Below are positions 1 through 12,056 of a DNA stretch of 64,000 nucleotides, piece by piece. The number at the start of each line of letters is the position of its first letter. The first letter of the stretch is position 1. The position numbers were made by a program, and so were the translations under genes. The notes under the pieces are model-generated. The model was given only the letters and a program-made list of their open reading frames with translations. It ran no database searches and was not told the DNA's origin. Origin of the DNA: Marthasterias glacialis (Eukaryota; Echinodermata; Asteroidea; Forcipulatida; Asteriidae); NCBI GenBank assembly GCA_911728455.2, contig OU452228.1:11918104-11982103 (forward strand), in the 5' to 3' direction.

Positions 1-206
1 TGGATGGAGAGGATCTTGGATGTTGAGACGATGTCATCAACCTTTTTATTAAGTGAAATACAGCCGTGGAGACTGTCATGTCATGATGGATACTCGTGGG
101 GAATGAGATGGCACCATCAATCAAAGACATGTTATCAGCTGCACCACCTGCCTCCAAATCGTGGTGTCGCCTGTGTTTACCATGCATATGTGATCTCCAG
201 GTTTAC

Positions 207-480
207 GCTGAGCTCTGCTTTCTAACATCCAGTATCCGCCAAATGTTGCCCTTGTGGTACATAAACATCATTACCCTGGTCATTGGGCCATTTGATAGAT
301 TACTAAAACTATCTCAGCTCCTTGGGGAGTATATACAGCCTTTGTTGCTAGTAATTTTGCGCATCAGTCACTGGCACCAATTTACTCCTGTGTGATGAGA
401 GGCAATTATAGTGAAGTGTCTGATTGCTGAAGGACGCAAGTGTCAAGACTGGGATTTGAACCCACACTCTGATGGCGCAA
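207..480 (-). mobile_element. SINE family S2, reverse copy
   Basis: Blocks shared with 49.5 and 59.5 kb are gccaaatgttg, tcattaccctggtcattggg, ctccttggggagtatatacag and the inverted B-box gggatttgaaccc at about 451-463. It lacks the clean (ATT)n end here. The frame at the start of the window lies on this repeat and is not considered a gene. Confidence 0.7.
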
Positions 481-486
481 GCACTG

Positions 487-580
487 AGCCCAATTTCATA
501 GAGCTGCTTAGGCATAAAAATTAGCTAAGCAAAAATAGGTTATCAACCAAATACCATGTCATGTTTTGTTTGTATTGACC
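487..580 (+). mobile_element. MITE family M1, half copy
   Basis: It starts gcccaatttcatagagctgc and continues ttagctaagcaaaaata and accaaataccatgtcatg. It matches the left half of the complete copies at 26.8, 37.4 and 55.4 kb; the right half is missing. Confidence 0.7.
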
Positions 581-589
581 CCTTTCACC

Positions 590-2127
590 GACGTTACCTG
601 TGGCTACTGTCTACCATGCTCACCACTTTGGTAGTCAATTTGCACATCAAAATTACAGTTATTTTAACAAGTTGCCTAAAATGCGCAATACACTGTATAT
701 AACCATTCCTCCATGGTTCAACGCACGGGTACATCAACTCCCAAAAATCTTGACGACCAAGATTATTGTGATAGTGACTTCAAATGGACGTATGCAAATA
801 CAACATACAAAAACATCACACGCAGACGCCCATACCAACCAGCTAGAGACCTGTGTTGTGCCTAGCAAAAGTGGGTCAAAGGTATGTCTCGCAATTATGG
901 TAGTTGCATGATGGTTTGAGGGGACGGTATTTGGCATTATTTACAAGCCCCAAAGTGACTACGTCAGAAGTTCGTGCTAGTAGTATGTACCTTCAGCCTA
1001 CATCAGTAAGCAGAAATGGTCAATAGAGGGCTCACTACATTGAGCTGGTGTTGGGAATGCCACCAGTTGATTATAAATTCCAACCTTGTCTGGAGCTGTT
1101 AGCAGGGAGTATTCGGGGCACAGTTTCAAGGAAAAATTTCCATTATCGCGTTAACATCTTCATTTTGCTGCCAGTCATGTGGTAATTTAATTAAGACATA
1201 CAAATGTATGGCACATGCATAACGATTATTTACAGTGGCATTGATTTGCGTTTTTACATAAAAGCAGCACAGTCTAGCAGTCCAGATAAAAAATCTTGTC
1301 TCGTTCTTTGTATGTGAATATTGCTTTTAAAGTGTTGATTCTTCTAGATCCAGAGAGGGGCAAGGCTATTTTTTACTTTCGCCACCAGTTTCATTCAAGC
1401 ATTTGCATTGAAGACCCATAAGATGGGTGAACCATGATAAAGATGTAAGAGACAGAACTGTCACAAACACTAAACCAGCCCTCATCACCCACAGCAATAC
1501 AGTGCGCCCTCCAGGGTTTACCCAGGAGAAATTACATTGTATTTTTCCAAGAAGAGGTCGGCTAAAAAAAAAAAAAACACTCGCAATTCAGCACAGCACA
1601 GGCAGTTTGGGACATTGAACTGGCTGACATAAATAGGAAAAACCTTCAAGGGCCTCACAAAAAATTCTTTAATGTGTAAGCCCAGCAGAGAAATGACTTT
1701 TCTGCTGTATCTGCATGCAAATCATGAAAAAACAAACGAACAAACAAAGAAGTGGGTCATTGCGCGGTGGGTGCAGCGCGACATTAAAGACTTGTGGACC
1801 GATTCCCCATGATACACTGTGAAACCGGCCTCCTGGGCAAACTGGAGGGCGCACTGTATTGTAAATCAACCGAATTGCCACTGGTGCTCCTTGCTTTTGT
1901 CCATGGTGCCAAACGTTCCAACAGAAATTCTCATTTACCTTTTGTTTTAGTAGTAACTTTCTCTAGACAAAAAGGTTGCTGTTCCTCATTCCAACCGATT
2001 CGGCTAGCAATCATAGGTTATAAGCTGGCCACCAAGCATGACTACCTCACTCATAATCCTCCTATGATACTGTCATGGTGTTATGATAGATCATCTATGC
2101 TTCAAGGGAAGGGATTGCATTATCATG
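590..2127. other. No gene recognised
   Basis: AT-rich sequence with short frames of up to about 115 codons, none protein-like. The block at 574-640 weakly matches the palindromic MITE at 9.3 kb. An A-run lies at 1566-1578. Confidence 0.6.
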
Positions 2128-2390
2128 CAGGGTTCTCCCCATGATTTTTCAGAACTGTGAGGCATTCTGGATCCAAATTTTGGAAGTGTGGCTGAAACAC
2201 GCTGAATTGAAACCAGGTCCTTAGAATGTTTTTATTTGATGTTTATGTTTGGTTTGAAAAGCTCTATTGTACAATCTGGAGCATTTAAAAAAAAAAAAAA
2301 AAAATGTATTTGTTTTGTAATTTATGCGTATCGGCCCGTAATTTGCGGGTATCGGCCCGATACACTAGCTTGTGCATGGGGAGAACCCTG
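2128..2390. mobile_element. hAT-type MITE with perfect 16-bp TIRs
   Basis: A 263-bp element is bounded by CAGGGTTCTCCCCATG at 2128-2143 and its exact reverse complement at 2375-2390. The flanking 8-mers ttatcatg and ttaccgtg match at 6 of 8 positions, both differences being transitions, consistent with an aged 8-bp target-site duplication. CAGGG termini and an 8-bp duplication are hallmarks of hAT elements. It carries no coding capacity. Inside is an 18-nt A run and a tandem cgg(c)ccgtaattt/cgggtatcggcccg motif. Confidence 0.8.
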
Positions 2391-2818
2391 TTACCGTGGT
2401 ATTTGACCAATGGCGTAAATTTGTTGTGAAAAGTGGGGGGATGGTCATGGAAAAAAGGAAAAATGCTGAGATCACGAGCAAAGGGGGGCATGGGGAAGGA
2501 TACATGTAAATCCACAGCAGATGTTTGATTGCATTATGGATACCCTCTGTGTTGTTAATGTTCTATGTAGTTTGTTCAAATAATTACAGAAAATATTTCT
2601 TTTCAGTTTTTTTGCATAGTACATTGTACATTCATTAGGCCTTGTCAAGTAACCGATACCAACCTCAATTTGTCACAGTGGTGCCTTTTGGTGGGTATAG
2701 TTAAGTTCTGTAAAGTTTGTGTAAATGACCGTCGACTCACTGTTTGCATGTACAGGTGCAGTTTATACGGGCGTGTACAAACATGGGTGTTCTCTTGATA
2801 GCGATTTGTAGAAATGCA

Positions 2819-2990
2819 GGCCTCGATCTTAAGAAAAACGGGGGCAGGCCTTTGCTGGCCAAATCAGAGAAATTGTACAAGGGCATGCTGGCCAAGTTGG
2901 TAGTGACAGTGCAATTTTTCTGAAGGGCATGCTGGCCAACTCGACAGGGCCAATGGCCTCGGTGGCCTCGGTTAAGATCAAGGCCTGGAA
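2819..2990. mobile_element. MITE family M2 (CAGGCCTG ends), divergent copy
   Basis: It begins caggcctcgatcttaag and ends aagatcaaggcctgg, an inverted pair. The interior has two copies of gggcatgctggccaa and a duplicated ggcctcggt. It is related to the other M2 copies only through its ends and the gggca...ggcc blocks. Confidence 0.5.
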
Positions 2991-3077
2991 ATGTTTTATC
3001 CATTTACTAAGCTATCGGGTGCTTTTTCAGTGAAAACCACCAAATTGTGTTTTTTAAGGACCTAAAATCTCAGGGGA

Positions 3078-3154
3078 ATGATCCTATGGATCATGGGATG
3101 ATCCTATGGATCATGGGATGATCCTATGGATCATGGGATGATCCTATGGATCAT
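3078..3154. repeat. Tandem palindrome, 4 x 20 bp
   Basis: Four exact 20-bp units atgatcctatggatcatggg (the last cut short). Each contains the inverted repeat ATGATCC-TAT-GGATCAT (7-bp arms), so the array is a series of potential cruciforms. It is followed by a C-run at about 3184-3199. Confidence 0.9.
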
Positions 3155-4149
3155 CCCCCTCTGGACAAAAAGTGGGGGGATATATCCCCCCCCCCCCCAG
3201 TACTTACGCCCATGTATGTGACTGCCTAAGCTACAGTTGCTATCATGACATGTGACCACTTTACTAAATTAGCTACATGTATGGTGGCTAGTCGTATCAG
3301 GTGCTCATTCATGAACAAAATTCAAGGGTACATGTTGGGATTGTCCGGTGAATGACTTTTTATGTCTAACTTGCATTTTGTTTTTTAGATTACTGATGAA
3401 GGTAACAGGTTGATATTAGGAAAAAGGCGGCTTTTAGGTTTCAAAAACAATTTTCCATCATTCCTGCAGCCTGAATAAAATCAGTTTTTATTCGACTTGG
3501 AATATTTGAAAGCTTTTTTTTATCTTATACAGAGTTTGTGAGTTTCAGGTGCCTGCTTTGTATCATCGCCCCACTCATTGTTCATTTTCATTTTGTGCTT
3601 TTTGTTACGACCAAAGTGTATGCTTGTACACGTACAACGTTATTGAAGCCACAGTGCAAGCGTTGATTGGCATTGCCTGTGGGCTCGGCACTTAAGCACA
3701 ATATATTAGCCCTACTGGATATTGATTTAATAAAATCTACTGTCTTAAATGAGCTTGAACCACTTGATAAAAGCGTAATCAGTCCACGGTTAATGCGCAG
3801 AGCCTGGGATACTTAAAAGGTAATATAAATGTAGGGAGAGAACTGAGTATGTTAGTATGCCATTGACCCGGCTGTATTAAGGCATGATTAAGTTCTGTCT
3901 ACATGGCTGTATGCTCTGCGCCCAGGCTCAAAGCTGTAATTACTCGGTTTGCATATGTTTAATGCGCTAAGCCTACATTGATTAAATTAATTTGCTTTGG
4001 AAGGGGTTTATTCTAATTCAGAGTCTACTTTCTGTCTCTATCCACCCCCCCTTCTTCCCAAATGTCCCAAATGCAGAAAAACAACATCATGTTGTTCTTG
4101 TTCTGAATAAGTAGTACAGGATTCATAGTACAGGATTTATAGACCTAGT

Positions 4150-4245
4150 TATTGAAAAGTAAACTAAACTTTTGGGGTGAACAAAGAACAATTGACTGGA
4201 GCTTAATTTGAACCTGTGACCTCCACCCTATGTTATTTCATGTGT
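4150..4245 (-). mobile_element. SINE family S4, head fragment, reverse
   Basis: The inverted head reads ggggtgaacaaagaacaat, tgactggagc and the B-box complement tttgaacctgtgacctcc, matching the start of the 29.5-kb copy. It lies about 50 bp left of the 1-kb TIR element. Confidence 0.6.
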
Positions 4246-4293
4246 AAGAAAATTATTTGGTCTCATATAAAGTGTGGATAGCGGTCTTTGACC

Positions 4294-5317
4294 ATTGGGT
4301 CATTCCATGAAGTTGGGGACACAACTTAACACAAGGTTTGAAATTTTGTGAATTTCTTCACATTCACAATAATTGATGTCCCATAACAGATTCTATGGGT
4401 TAGAGCAGCACTGATACATAGTTCACAACATGAAGTCATGAATTTTACAAATCAAATTTATTTTCTTCATACACGATACGGATGAACTGTCACACCGTAA
4501 CTGGACACCAAGTCATTTGGTGTCCCTGTTACATGTGAAACCAGTACCTGACTTTTGCCATACCTTAATATTTTTCTTTAACACGTTCTTTAACGAACCA
4601 CCTTCTGTGTACTTAAAGACACCATTATTGAACAAATGAAATTCTTACTTTTTGCAATTGAAACTTACAGTGATACATGTATGGTACAAATAAGCTACGG
4701 ATTTCACATGTAACATGGAACCAGTGTCTGTGTTAAAATCTGTGTAAAATCCCAAAATTTTCGTATTGTATGCCTTATATTCACTGAAGAGGTCTGATTT
4801 TCATATCATTTCATTAGAGATATATCTTTAACTAACTTTTTCAAGGCACATGTTTCACATGTAACCCAAACACCATTTTGGTGTCCTGTTGCATGCGAAA
4901 CCATACATGTATTTTTGTTATATTTTTATCGGCCAGCTTTCTTAGAAAAGTTCACAGAGCTCTATCCCCTAATAAGACCTACTTATAATTTTATGAAATT
5001 AATAACAATTAGACAAATTAATAAAAGCAAAGAGTATATAGCATACATTTAAGTTACTGGTTTCACCTGTAACAGGACACCAAATTTGGGGGATGTCAAA
5101 CACACATTTTGACAATATATCTTCATCAAGTGTGAAAAATACTCCAACCAATCCTTTGTTCGACTTGTAAAACTGTTGATTGCAAGTGTGCATGAACAAC
5201 ATGATTCAGATCAGGTAAAACTGAGAAAGGTAGAAAATATATTTCTTAGGGTTTAAATATTGTAATTTTTGGCAAAATGTCACACTTTATGTACCCAACT
5301 TCATGGAATGACCCAAT
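4294..5317. mobile_element. 1,024-bp element with perfect 24-bp TIRs and repeated hairpin modules
   Basis: The left TIR at 4294-4317 (begins attgggtcattcc, ends gaagttggg) is the exact reverse complement of 5294-5317. No clear target duplication was found: the flanks are tttgacc and taaccaat. The interior repeats a module related to GGTTTCACATGTAACAGG plus ACACCAAA in both orientations: 4497-4532 (near-perfect hairpin), about 4699-4730, 4852-4902 (hairpin) and about 5057-5085. No coding frame of note is present. The superfamily is unassigned. Confidence 0.85.
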
Positions 5318-7605
5318 TAACCAATGAAATATGCTAATTACATTCATGTATGCGCACAGAAACTATTGGTGGGCAAACATCATCGAGTTGTGCACTAGCC
5401 AGAGGCACAGATGTGTATTCGTTACGCCACCATCAGCCCCGTACAAAAATGAGTGTGTTTCCTCATTTTGCCAACCAGTGGCATAAGAGCGCACGCGGGA
5501 TGTGCAGTTTACATACTTCATGTGAAAAAGGGATTTATTACCATTGTTGTCCACATGCCCTTAATGGCGCTCTAAAAAGATCATAGTGCCTCACAATAAA
5601 AAGCTACACAAAATTAAAAAAGGAATTATTACCACAGAAAAAAATAGACAAACAAAAACAGATGTGAAAAAAGAAAAGAACTGTAACAATTTTTTTAATT
5701 GTTGGATAATTTCCTGGTTTATATTCCCATAAAATGTTAGTGGCTGAGTGGTCTGGTGAGCTGTTCACAGAATTTGGGAAACAGAAAAGTGTCACTTGGG
5801 TACATGACCTATTTGTGTGGAATGAGCTTGTTCTGTTAAACGGGTGATTGGTTTTTGCATAGGGCCTTGAAAGGGTTAACGAGTTGGGACAATGGTGTTG
5901 TTTGCAAACGTTTGTGCCAATGCTACTCTAAATGAATGTTGCTTTATCTGAATTAAACATGCATTTAATCACAAACCAAATTCAACTACTAGCCAATGAC
6001 AAGCCATCTTTTGACCTCATTGAGGGCGCTGTTTGAGCTTATGACATATGTAACAAGGGGTTTTGTTTTCATTGTATCACAGAGTTCAACCATCTTGTGA
6101 AACTCACAAAAGGTTGTTTATGCGAAAAATGATAGTTTGTCGAAGCTACTCCTTTGCATGATTCAGCGTTATCCTGATAGTATTTGTGCCGAGAAAAACA
6201 CTTCCCAAGAGAGATTTGAACCGTCTGTGAATCAAACGCTCACTTAAAACAAATATTTGTGCAAATGTTACAGATATGCAGTCATTGCCACATTCTGGAA
6301 TAATGATATGAATGACATATTGTCAAGAGTCAACTGCATGGGGGTCTTAATTCAATGGCCACACACTCCTGACAATCAATTCCCCAAGCCGGAGAGTTGT
6401 TTAGGGACGTGCCAAATTGAAAAAAGCATCCTTTGACAGGCGCGATACTCAAGACAGAAAGCGTGATATCAACGGGAGTAGACAGTGGCTTGGCACAGTA
6501 AAAACAAACCAGCTGAGATGTGATACTCCCATACCCTTTGTGACGCACCAGTCCAAATCAATGACAACCAAAAGTGCTACTGTTTATGAAGAACTGAGGT
6601 CTGCTTGATTTTATTCTTCTCCATTCTTCTTCTGGGTGAGTTCGCCGCACAAAAGACAGACACACCCCTATCAGTTGCCCACTTCGGCGAAAATAACACA
6701 TCGGCCAAAGAAATAATTTTGCCAGCGATGTGATGCTGTACTTGAAGAACAGAGAAGTACATTATAAGAATATTGATTACACTGAAGCCGTGACGTTGGG
6801 TTGTCAGAAAGCCAGCTACCTCGGTTCTGAAAATGAATGTTAATAAGAGAGTGCACTCCCGGGCTGTGATCAATGAGACAAAGAGACGGTGAAGACATTT
6901 GATAGGGTTCCTGTGGGCCTCCTTCCTTGGCAACCCTAACTGGCTGTTTAACCGTTGTCGTCGGCAGGCGGTCCACACACAAATCAAACGTTTTTCATGC
7001 CTCCTCTCACTTAGGCATTACTTAAAATGTCATCTCAATAACATGCTTAGGAAAAAATTGTCAATTGTGTAATGGACCATTTACTCTAAATCTGTAATGA
7101 TTTTTTTCTATTTTTTTTCATTTGAGGTGGGGGGGAAGTAATCATTAAAGACATTGTGTAGTAGGAAAGTAAGTTAATCTTAACACTTGGTTTTGAATTA
7201 TCCTTGGAAATGTTGTCATCTAAAATGCATTTTTTTCAGCTCTTTTTTTATAACGTGTGTTTGAACGCTGTCTTCAGGTATGCAACTTTTCTGGTGTTCA
7301 GTTTATTTACGGTTTTGTCTTTAGAAAATAATGCCATTTGAAACTGAAACAACAGTGTACATGTACCAAGTTTGTTGGGATTGGTCATTTTTTATTTTTT
7401 ATTTATTTATTTATTTTTTTTTCAATTACAAAGTTCCTGTCTGTGTCTTAAAAATTGAGAATTTGAATCAGCTTTAACACGCACAAAGATATAAAATACG
7501 TTTGTACAATGTTGTAAAGTTGGGCACCTATGCCAATGAAATTTTAAAATATGTCTTCACAAACGAAATTGGAATGGATGTACCCTTTGCATGCCTGAAA
7601 TTACA
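5318..7605. other. No gene recognised
   Basis: Overlapping minus-strand frames of up to 136 codons at 6577-6987 have no recognisable domain, biased composition and no splice support. There are poly(T) and T/A-rich tracts at 7087-7120 and 7389-7420. No repeat family shared with the rest of the window was seen. Confidence 0.55.
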
Positions 7606-7609
7606 TCTT

Positions 7610-7860
7610 TAAAAAGACAAAGTCATTTTCACTTTGCTAAAGGAGACTTCCATTGGAAAATCTTTAAGTCAAAGTTTTGAAGGGGCACCAAGGCCAAGAC
7701 CAGGGCAACAGAGGCCTTGGCCTCTGTGGCCTTGGCCTCTGTTGCCCTGTCTTCTGTGGCCTCCGTGTAAATCCAGGCCTGATTTTTTGCAAACAGCACT
7801 TCCATTAGAAAATCTTAAAGTGTGTGTGGAACATTTGAAGGCGCACCAAGGTCCCATGGT
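7610..7860. mobile_element. MITE family M2 copy with internal expansion
   Basis: Blocks are ggggcaccaaggccaagacc, agggcaacagaggcc and a small tandem expansion of ttggcctctgtggcc, ending aatccaggcctg at about 7781. A second partial copy (cacttccattagaaaatctt, gaaggcgcaccaaggt) follows directly to 7860. The proline/tryptophan-rich open frame across it is a composition artefact. Confidence 0.65.
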
Positions 7861-9315
7861 GCAGGAATGTTTGTGGCATGTGTCGGAGTAGCGAAGTCAG
7901 TTTCAGAGAACAATGTTTGCCAGCGAGTTTATTTCATACTTTGCATACTCGTGGCTTTTGTTTTGACCATTCAGTTACATCACACACATATTCTGATTGA
8001 GCTTTCGATTTCTGGTCGTGTTGGTTCTATAACACACTGATAAAGTATGAAGTGCAGATTTATGCAAATAGCCGCACAACAATAGTGCAAATTGTCAAGC
8101 TTTTACATCGGTTTGTACACAAACACAGATCCACCCACATGCCTTTTCGGCAACTTTGCACTCTAGTCAATATAATATAGCTCTAAGTTTTATAAACAAT
8201 TTGTAGTGTTTGCAGACTGCAGTCGTCTATTTATAGGATGTTATGTCATTGTATAATCATGGGAGATCTCGTGGTGTGAGAACTCTTTTTCAGGTCCTTG
8301 TAAAATTGTCTGTTTTCCCCGTGTCAGTTTTACATTGGTGCTATTGGAACGTATGAACACAAATTCAAGTCTTCTCCAGTTTTAAATCTGGTCGCAGTAA
8401 AAACAAAATCACAATACTGAAAGCATCATGCAGACGTATACTGCCAATGCACGTGTGTCACAATTGTAATAAGTATCGACTTTAACGAGAAAATATTCTT
8501 TGGCAACTGGAGAGACCCTCAAATTCATTGATTTCCTCTTCTGGTATTACAAAAATAATATTGAAAATTGTTTTCCAGACGGACAGAAATGAAGGAGAAT
8601 GTTATTTCTTGTCTGTTGGATTCATGAACGAATTGTAATAAACACCAAATCATGCAGGCTGCTCCATGAATTGCTTCTAAAGCACTTGTGTTTAAAGAGG
8701 AATTGGTTTTTGTTTTATTTTTAGAGCTTTTTTAGCAGAAAACTTGTGCATGTCAAGCCATTGTACATAGCAAAGCAGGCATGAGATTAATGAGGATCTT
8801 TTTCCTGATTGCAGAATTTTTTTATAGATCTCCCTTCACCTTAAGATTTTCTTGCAAGAGGTGAAGTTGCCATCACAGAGATGAAAGACTCTGTTCTTGT
8901 TATGGCCAAACCTCAGATATCTATTTGAGTTGATGTAGAGAGTCTGTAAACCTCTAAATTGTAACATTCTGTAAATCCATGGGGATTTATCTCCACACCA
9001 AGAGGAACTGTTATCGTCTTGTCCAATGTTGCTGTCGTTTGAAACACTGGCTGGCCTAATTTCTTGCTCAAAACCATAACAGTTAACAAAGTTCTAGAGA
9101 CCAAGTTCCATAACATGGAAATAGAATAAAGGTCGTAGATTTTGAGAACACTTATTCCTGTGTCACAAACTGCTTGAACAATACTTGTGGTTTTACTGAC
9201 CTGTTTTTGAGGGGCTCTCGGAAATTGTTTCGATCAGTGAATTTTCAGTCAGTGATTGGTTAAAAACAAGGCGTAAGTTTTTATCTGAAAGCACACAGAA
9301 CATTAAATTCATGAC
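7861..9315. other. No gene recognised
   Basis: Unremarkable AT-rich sequence. The block gattgcagaattttt...ttaagattttcttgcaagaggtgaa at 8805-8885 recurs in diverged form at 31385-31475 (gatttcaggatttttc...tttagattttcttgaaagatgtgaa, then ctgccatcacag), an undescribed dispersed repeat pair. Confidence 0.5.
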
Positions 9316-9505
9316 TATTGACCCAATTTATCCGGCGTCATCATCACAATAATCTTGGTTGTGCCACTTTGGAAGTCAATGTCGCTGTGTAATAAACAAT
9401 GTAGTGCGAATTTTAGGTGAAGCAGCGTTTATGCTTAGCTGTTGACTTCCAAAATGGTGAGTGTGGCACAGTCACCGCGTGTGATGTGCGAGCAGTGGGT
9501 CAATA
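9316..9505. mobile_element. Short palindromic MITE, 190 bp
   Basis: The ends TATTGACCCA (9316-9325) and TGGGTCAATA (9496-9505) are perfect inverted repeats. A second inverted pair lies inside: gtgccactttggaagtcaa (from 9361) and ttgacttccaaaatggtgag...gtggcac (to about 9470). A partial relative (tattgacccctttcaccg...ggtagtcaa) lies at about 574-640. No target duplication is obvious. Confidence 0.7.
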
Positions 9506-11257
9506 TCAATTCTCCTTTTTGTCTGAAATAAATACTGTACAAGTCTTGAAAGTTAGCTAAAAGTGATTCATAAGTGATATGAATATTATTGCCTTTGGGA
9601 TGACAGTGTAACGAAATGCATGTACACTGTTTTCTGATTGGTTGTAACCAAGTATAGATGTATACTGCAGGAATTTTTCCCTAAGGCCTGCTTTCAAGGT
9701 GGAAAAAAGGATTTCTGGTTTCCAGTTTCCGCAGTCTGCCACAATTGTATGCCAAGGAATAAACCACAATTGTATTTCAAGTACAAATTTGGCAGATGAA
9801 ATCTACTGTACCGTTCTCGATGTCTAAATAACATCAAAATGATTAAAACCATAAAAAAAACCCTGAGATTTCAGGTTGGTGATAATATTTTGATTTCATA
9901 CTTTGACTACACTTTAAAGATGCATTACTCAATTTTTTTGATGGATTGATTTAATAGAATTGATTTAAGTATTAGATAGCCCTTTTGCTTCAGTTGAAGA
10001 AGTTATAAACTGACATTTGAGATATTGAACGAAAAAATCCTTCAACGGTATAGTTGGGCAATTACCTCCATGAAGTGCATGAACAAAATAATAAAACCTT
10101 TATATTCTTAGGAAAAATTGTTTTTAATCCTTAAAATGTAACAGAATTACAGGTAAAAAAACCATTTACATACACCTTTAGTAGTATTTATATGTTAATA
10201 TATAGTAATAGTAATTTAGACACTAAATACCATCACTTGGAATCAAGAAATTGTAATGTCTAGATAGTTCCAGCGATGAATCTGTGCAAATTAAGTTTAT
10301 TGGCCCTGTCAAAACTACCATCGCATTTGAGGTAGTGATCCCTGGAGGTTGTAAACACCTTTCATGGTTTGTTCTCCCTGCCAGCTCCCGTCCTGTAACC
10401 ACCCCTAAGATATTGATATATTTACACCATACAAGTCTCTTAAGTCTCTGATTGTGGGCTGTATCGGGCTAAGTAAGTTCTTGTCCATAGCCCGACTGAA
10501 GTATCCAAGCATTGGATGTATCCGCTTGCTTTAGCCGTGGGGCGTTTTCCTCATTGTCCTGTCTCTTCTTTCACATCGTTCTCTGGATGGCTCAACCATA
10601 AATGTCAGGCGCCTCTGCTTTCTCCCCGCTCTCTCTAATGTTCGGTAATTTCTGCCGTTTTCCATTCGCCAAATTGACTAGCTGGTGACATGCTCGCTGC
10701 TAATTTGCTCTTACAGGGAAGGAAGTGACAGTCTGTGTCACCTTAGCGCGAAGTCGATTACGGTCGTATTTTGACTTAAAGTCTAATTTGTCTAAGTTTA
10801 CGAATAAACGTCATATTGGTGAGACAGTTTGGTTTCCTTGAACACTGATTTCACTGTCTTTACATGGATACATTTCCTGGTGGATGTCATTAACGTTATT
10901 AGATAAAACAGAAGGAACTTAGATCTATTGATTATCACTTATACTCAATTTGATATTTCCTTGAAATTGATCGGATATAATAAACAGACTTGTTGGGGCT
11001 TTGTGATATCGATATTCCAGTTATCCCACGGTTTGCTTTTTTCTTTCTTCCCCCTACATGTAGTTAAAACCCTACCCAGGAAAACAAGGGGGCAAGTTGA
11101 GAACACAACTAAAGTTCAGTTATGATCAGGGGCATGTTAAGGCAAAAAAAAACGTTGTGAACAAAATACTTAAAAGATTGGCTAGCTTTGGCCTCTATCA
11201 GAGACGCGTGTAACAAGGGCAGGCTTTCAGTAGCGCCCATGTGTACTTGAGGTTTTG
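9506..11257. other. No gene recognised
   Basis: No repeat family or convincing frame was identified. A slightly C-rich stretch at 10380-10740 looks more unique than its surroundings but shows no open frame or splice signals I trust. Confidence 0.5.
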
Positions 11258-11290
11258 ACCAGTATACTCTGGTCGTCTTCTGGAGAATGC
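11258..11290 (-). ncRNA. Hammerhead-like ribozyme motif, type A
   Basis: On the minus strand: CCAGAAGAC, then a perfect 6-bp stem GACCAG/CTGGTC closed by AGTATA, then AAAAC. This mirrors hammerhead order CUGANGA, stem II, GAAA, with CAGAAGA in place of CUGAAGA and A for the first G of GAAA. Sequences of this form are known from terminal repeats of Penelope-like retroelements and from retrozymes. This copy is probably inactive. It shares its whole core with the motif at 24.7 kb. Confidence 0.5.
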
Positions 11291-12056
11291 CCTCTTAACA
11301 TAAAAAAATGTCAAATTGTAAATAAACAGAACTTCAAAGCTTTGCATGAAATTCTTTGTTGAGAGGATGAATACTTCCATATGTATCAAAAACCCAATTT
11401 TTCTTACTTCAAGTAATTTCATTAGACATTTCACCAGTCTCGAAGGAGTAACTCTTTTTCTACACATGTATTCAGCTGAGAATTTTGCCGTCATCAGGGC
11501 AGAAGCAAAACGAAATCAAATGATTTCTTGAATAACCCATCGATTGTGGAATAATTAGAGGGTAATAAAACGTCCTGTATTGAGGCCGTCGATTCCTATA
11601 TAAACGGAGTCCCCAGCTGAATGAGAAAGTAACATAAAACAACGCGCTGGAGGAAATGCATATGACAAGAGGGTCCATTGGGACGCTGAAAAAGACATCG
11701 TGAATCTTACATGACACTTGACAACGTGTGGACACAACGCTACTATGCATTTCCCCTGTATGGCTACTCTAAATTTAAATGCAGCCTGGACAAACTACCA
11801 AGAGGGACTCCATCAATCTATAGTGGTTGGGTTGATATTGGACTGAAGATTCTAGGCTTTACGTTTGTGGCATTAATTTTCTAGACACTCTCGATTTTTA
11901 GCTTAAAGGGGTGTGTACACATGCAACCATGGCAGTGATTCCCATATCATTTAAATGCCCAGATGGGCACAGCCTTTGATGTCCAAAGGGAGGGGGGTCT
12001 TCTCCTTTCAGTTTTTTCAGGGTTTTGTAAGACTATAACTAATTTTGTTTAACAGT

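Noticed and set aside
6577-6987. 136-codon minus-strand frame
   Set aside because: No domain, hydrophobic/basic mixture typical of translated non-coding DNA, and no splice signals or related sequence.
7634-7891. Pro/Trp-rich plus-strand frame (PWPLWPWPLLP)
   Set aside because: It is the translation of the ttggcctctgtggcc expansion inside an M2 MITE.
11613-11625. Upstream PWP2 exon fragment (ccccag followed by ctgaatgagaaag)
   Set aside because: Only four codons match the expected LNEK; the surrounding frame does not continue as PWP2.
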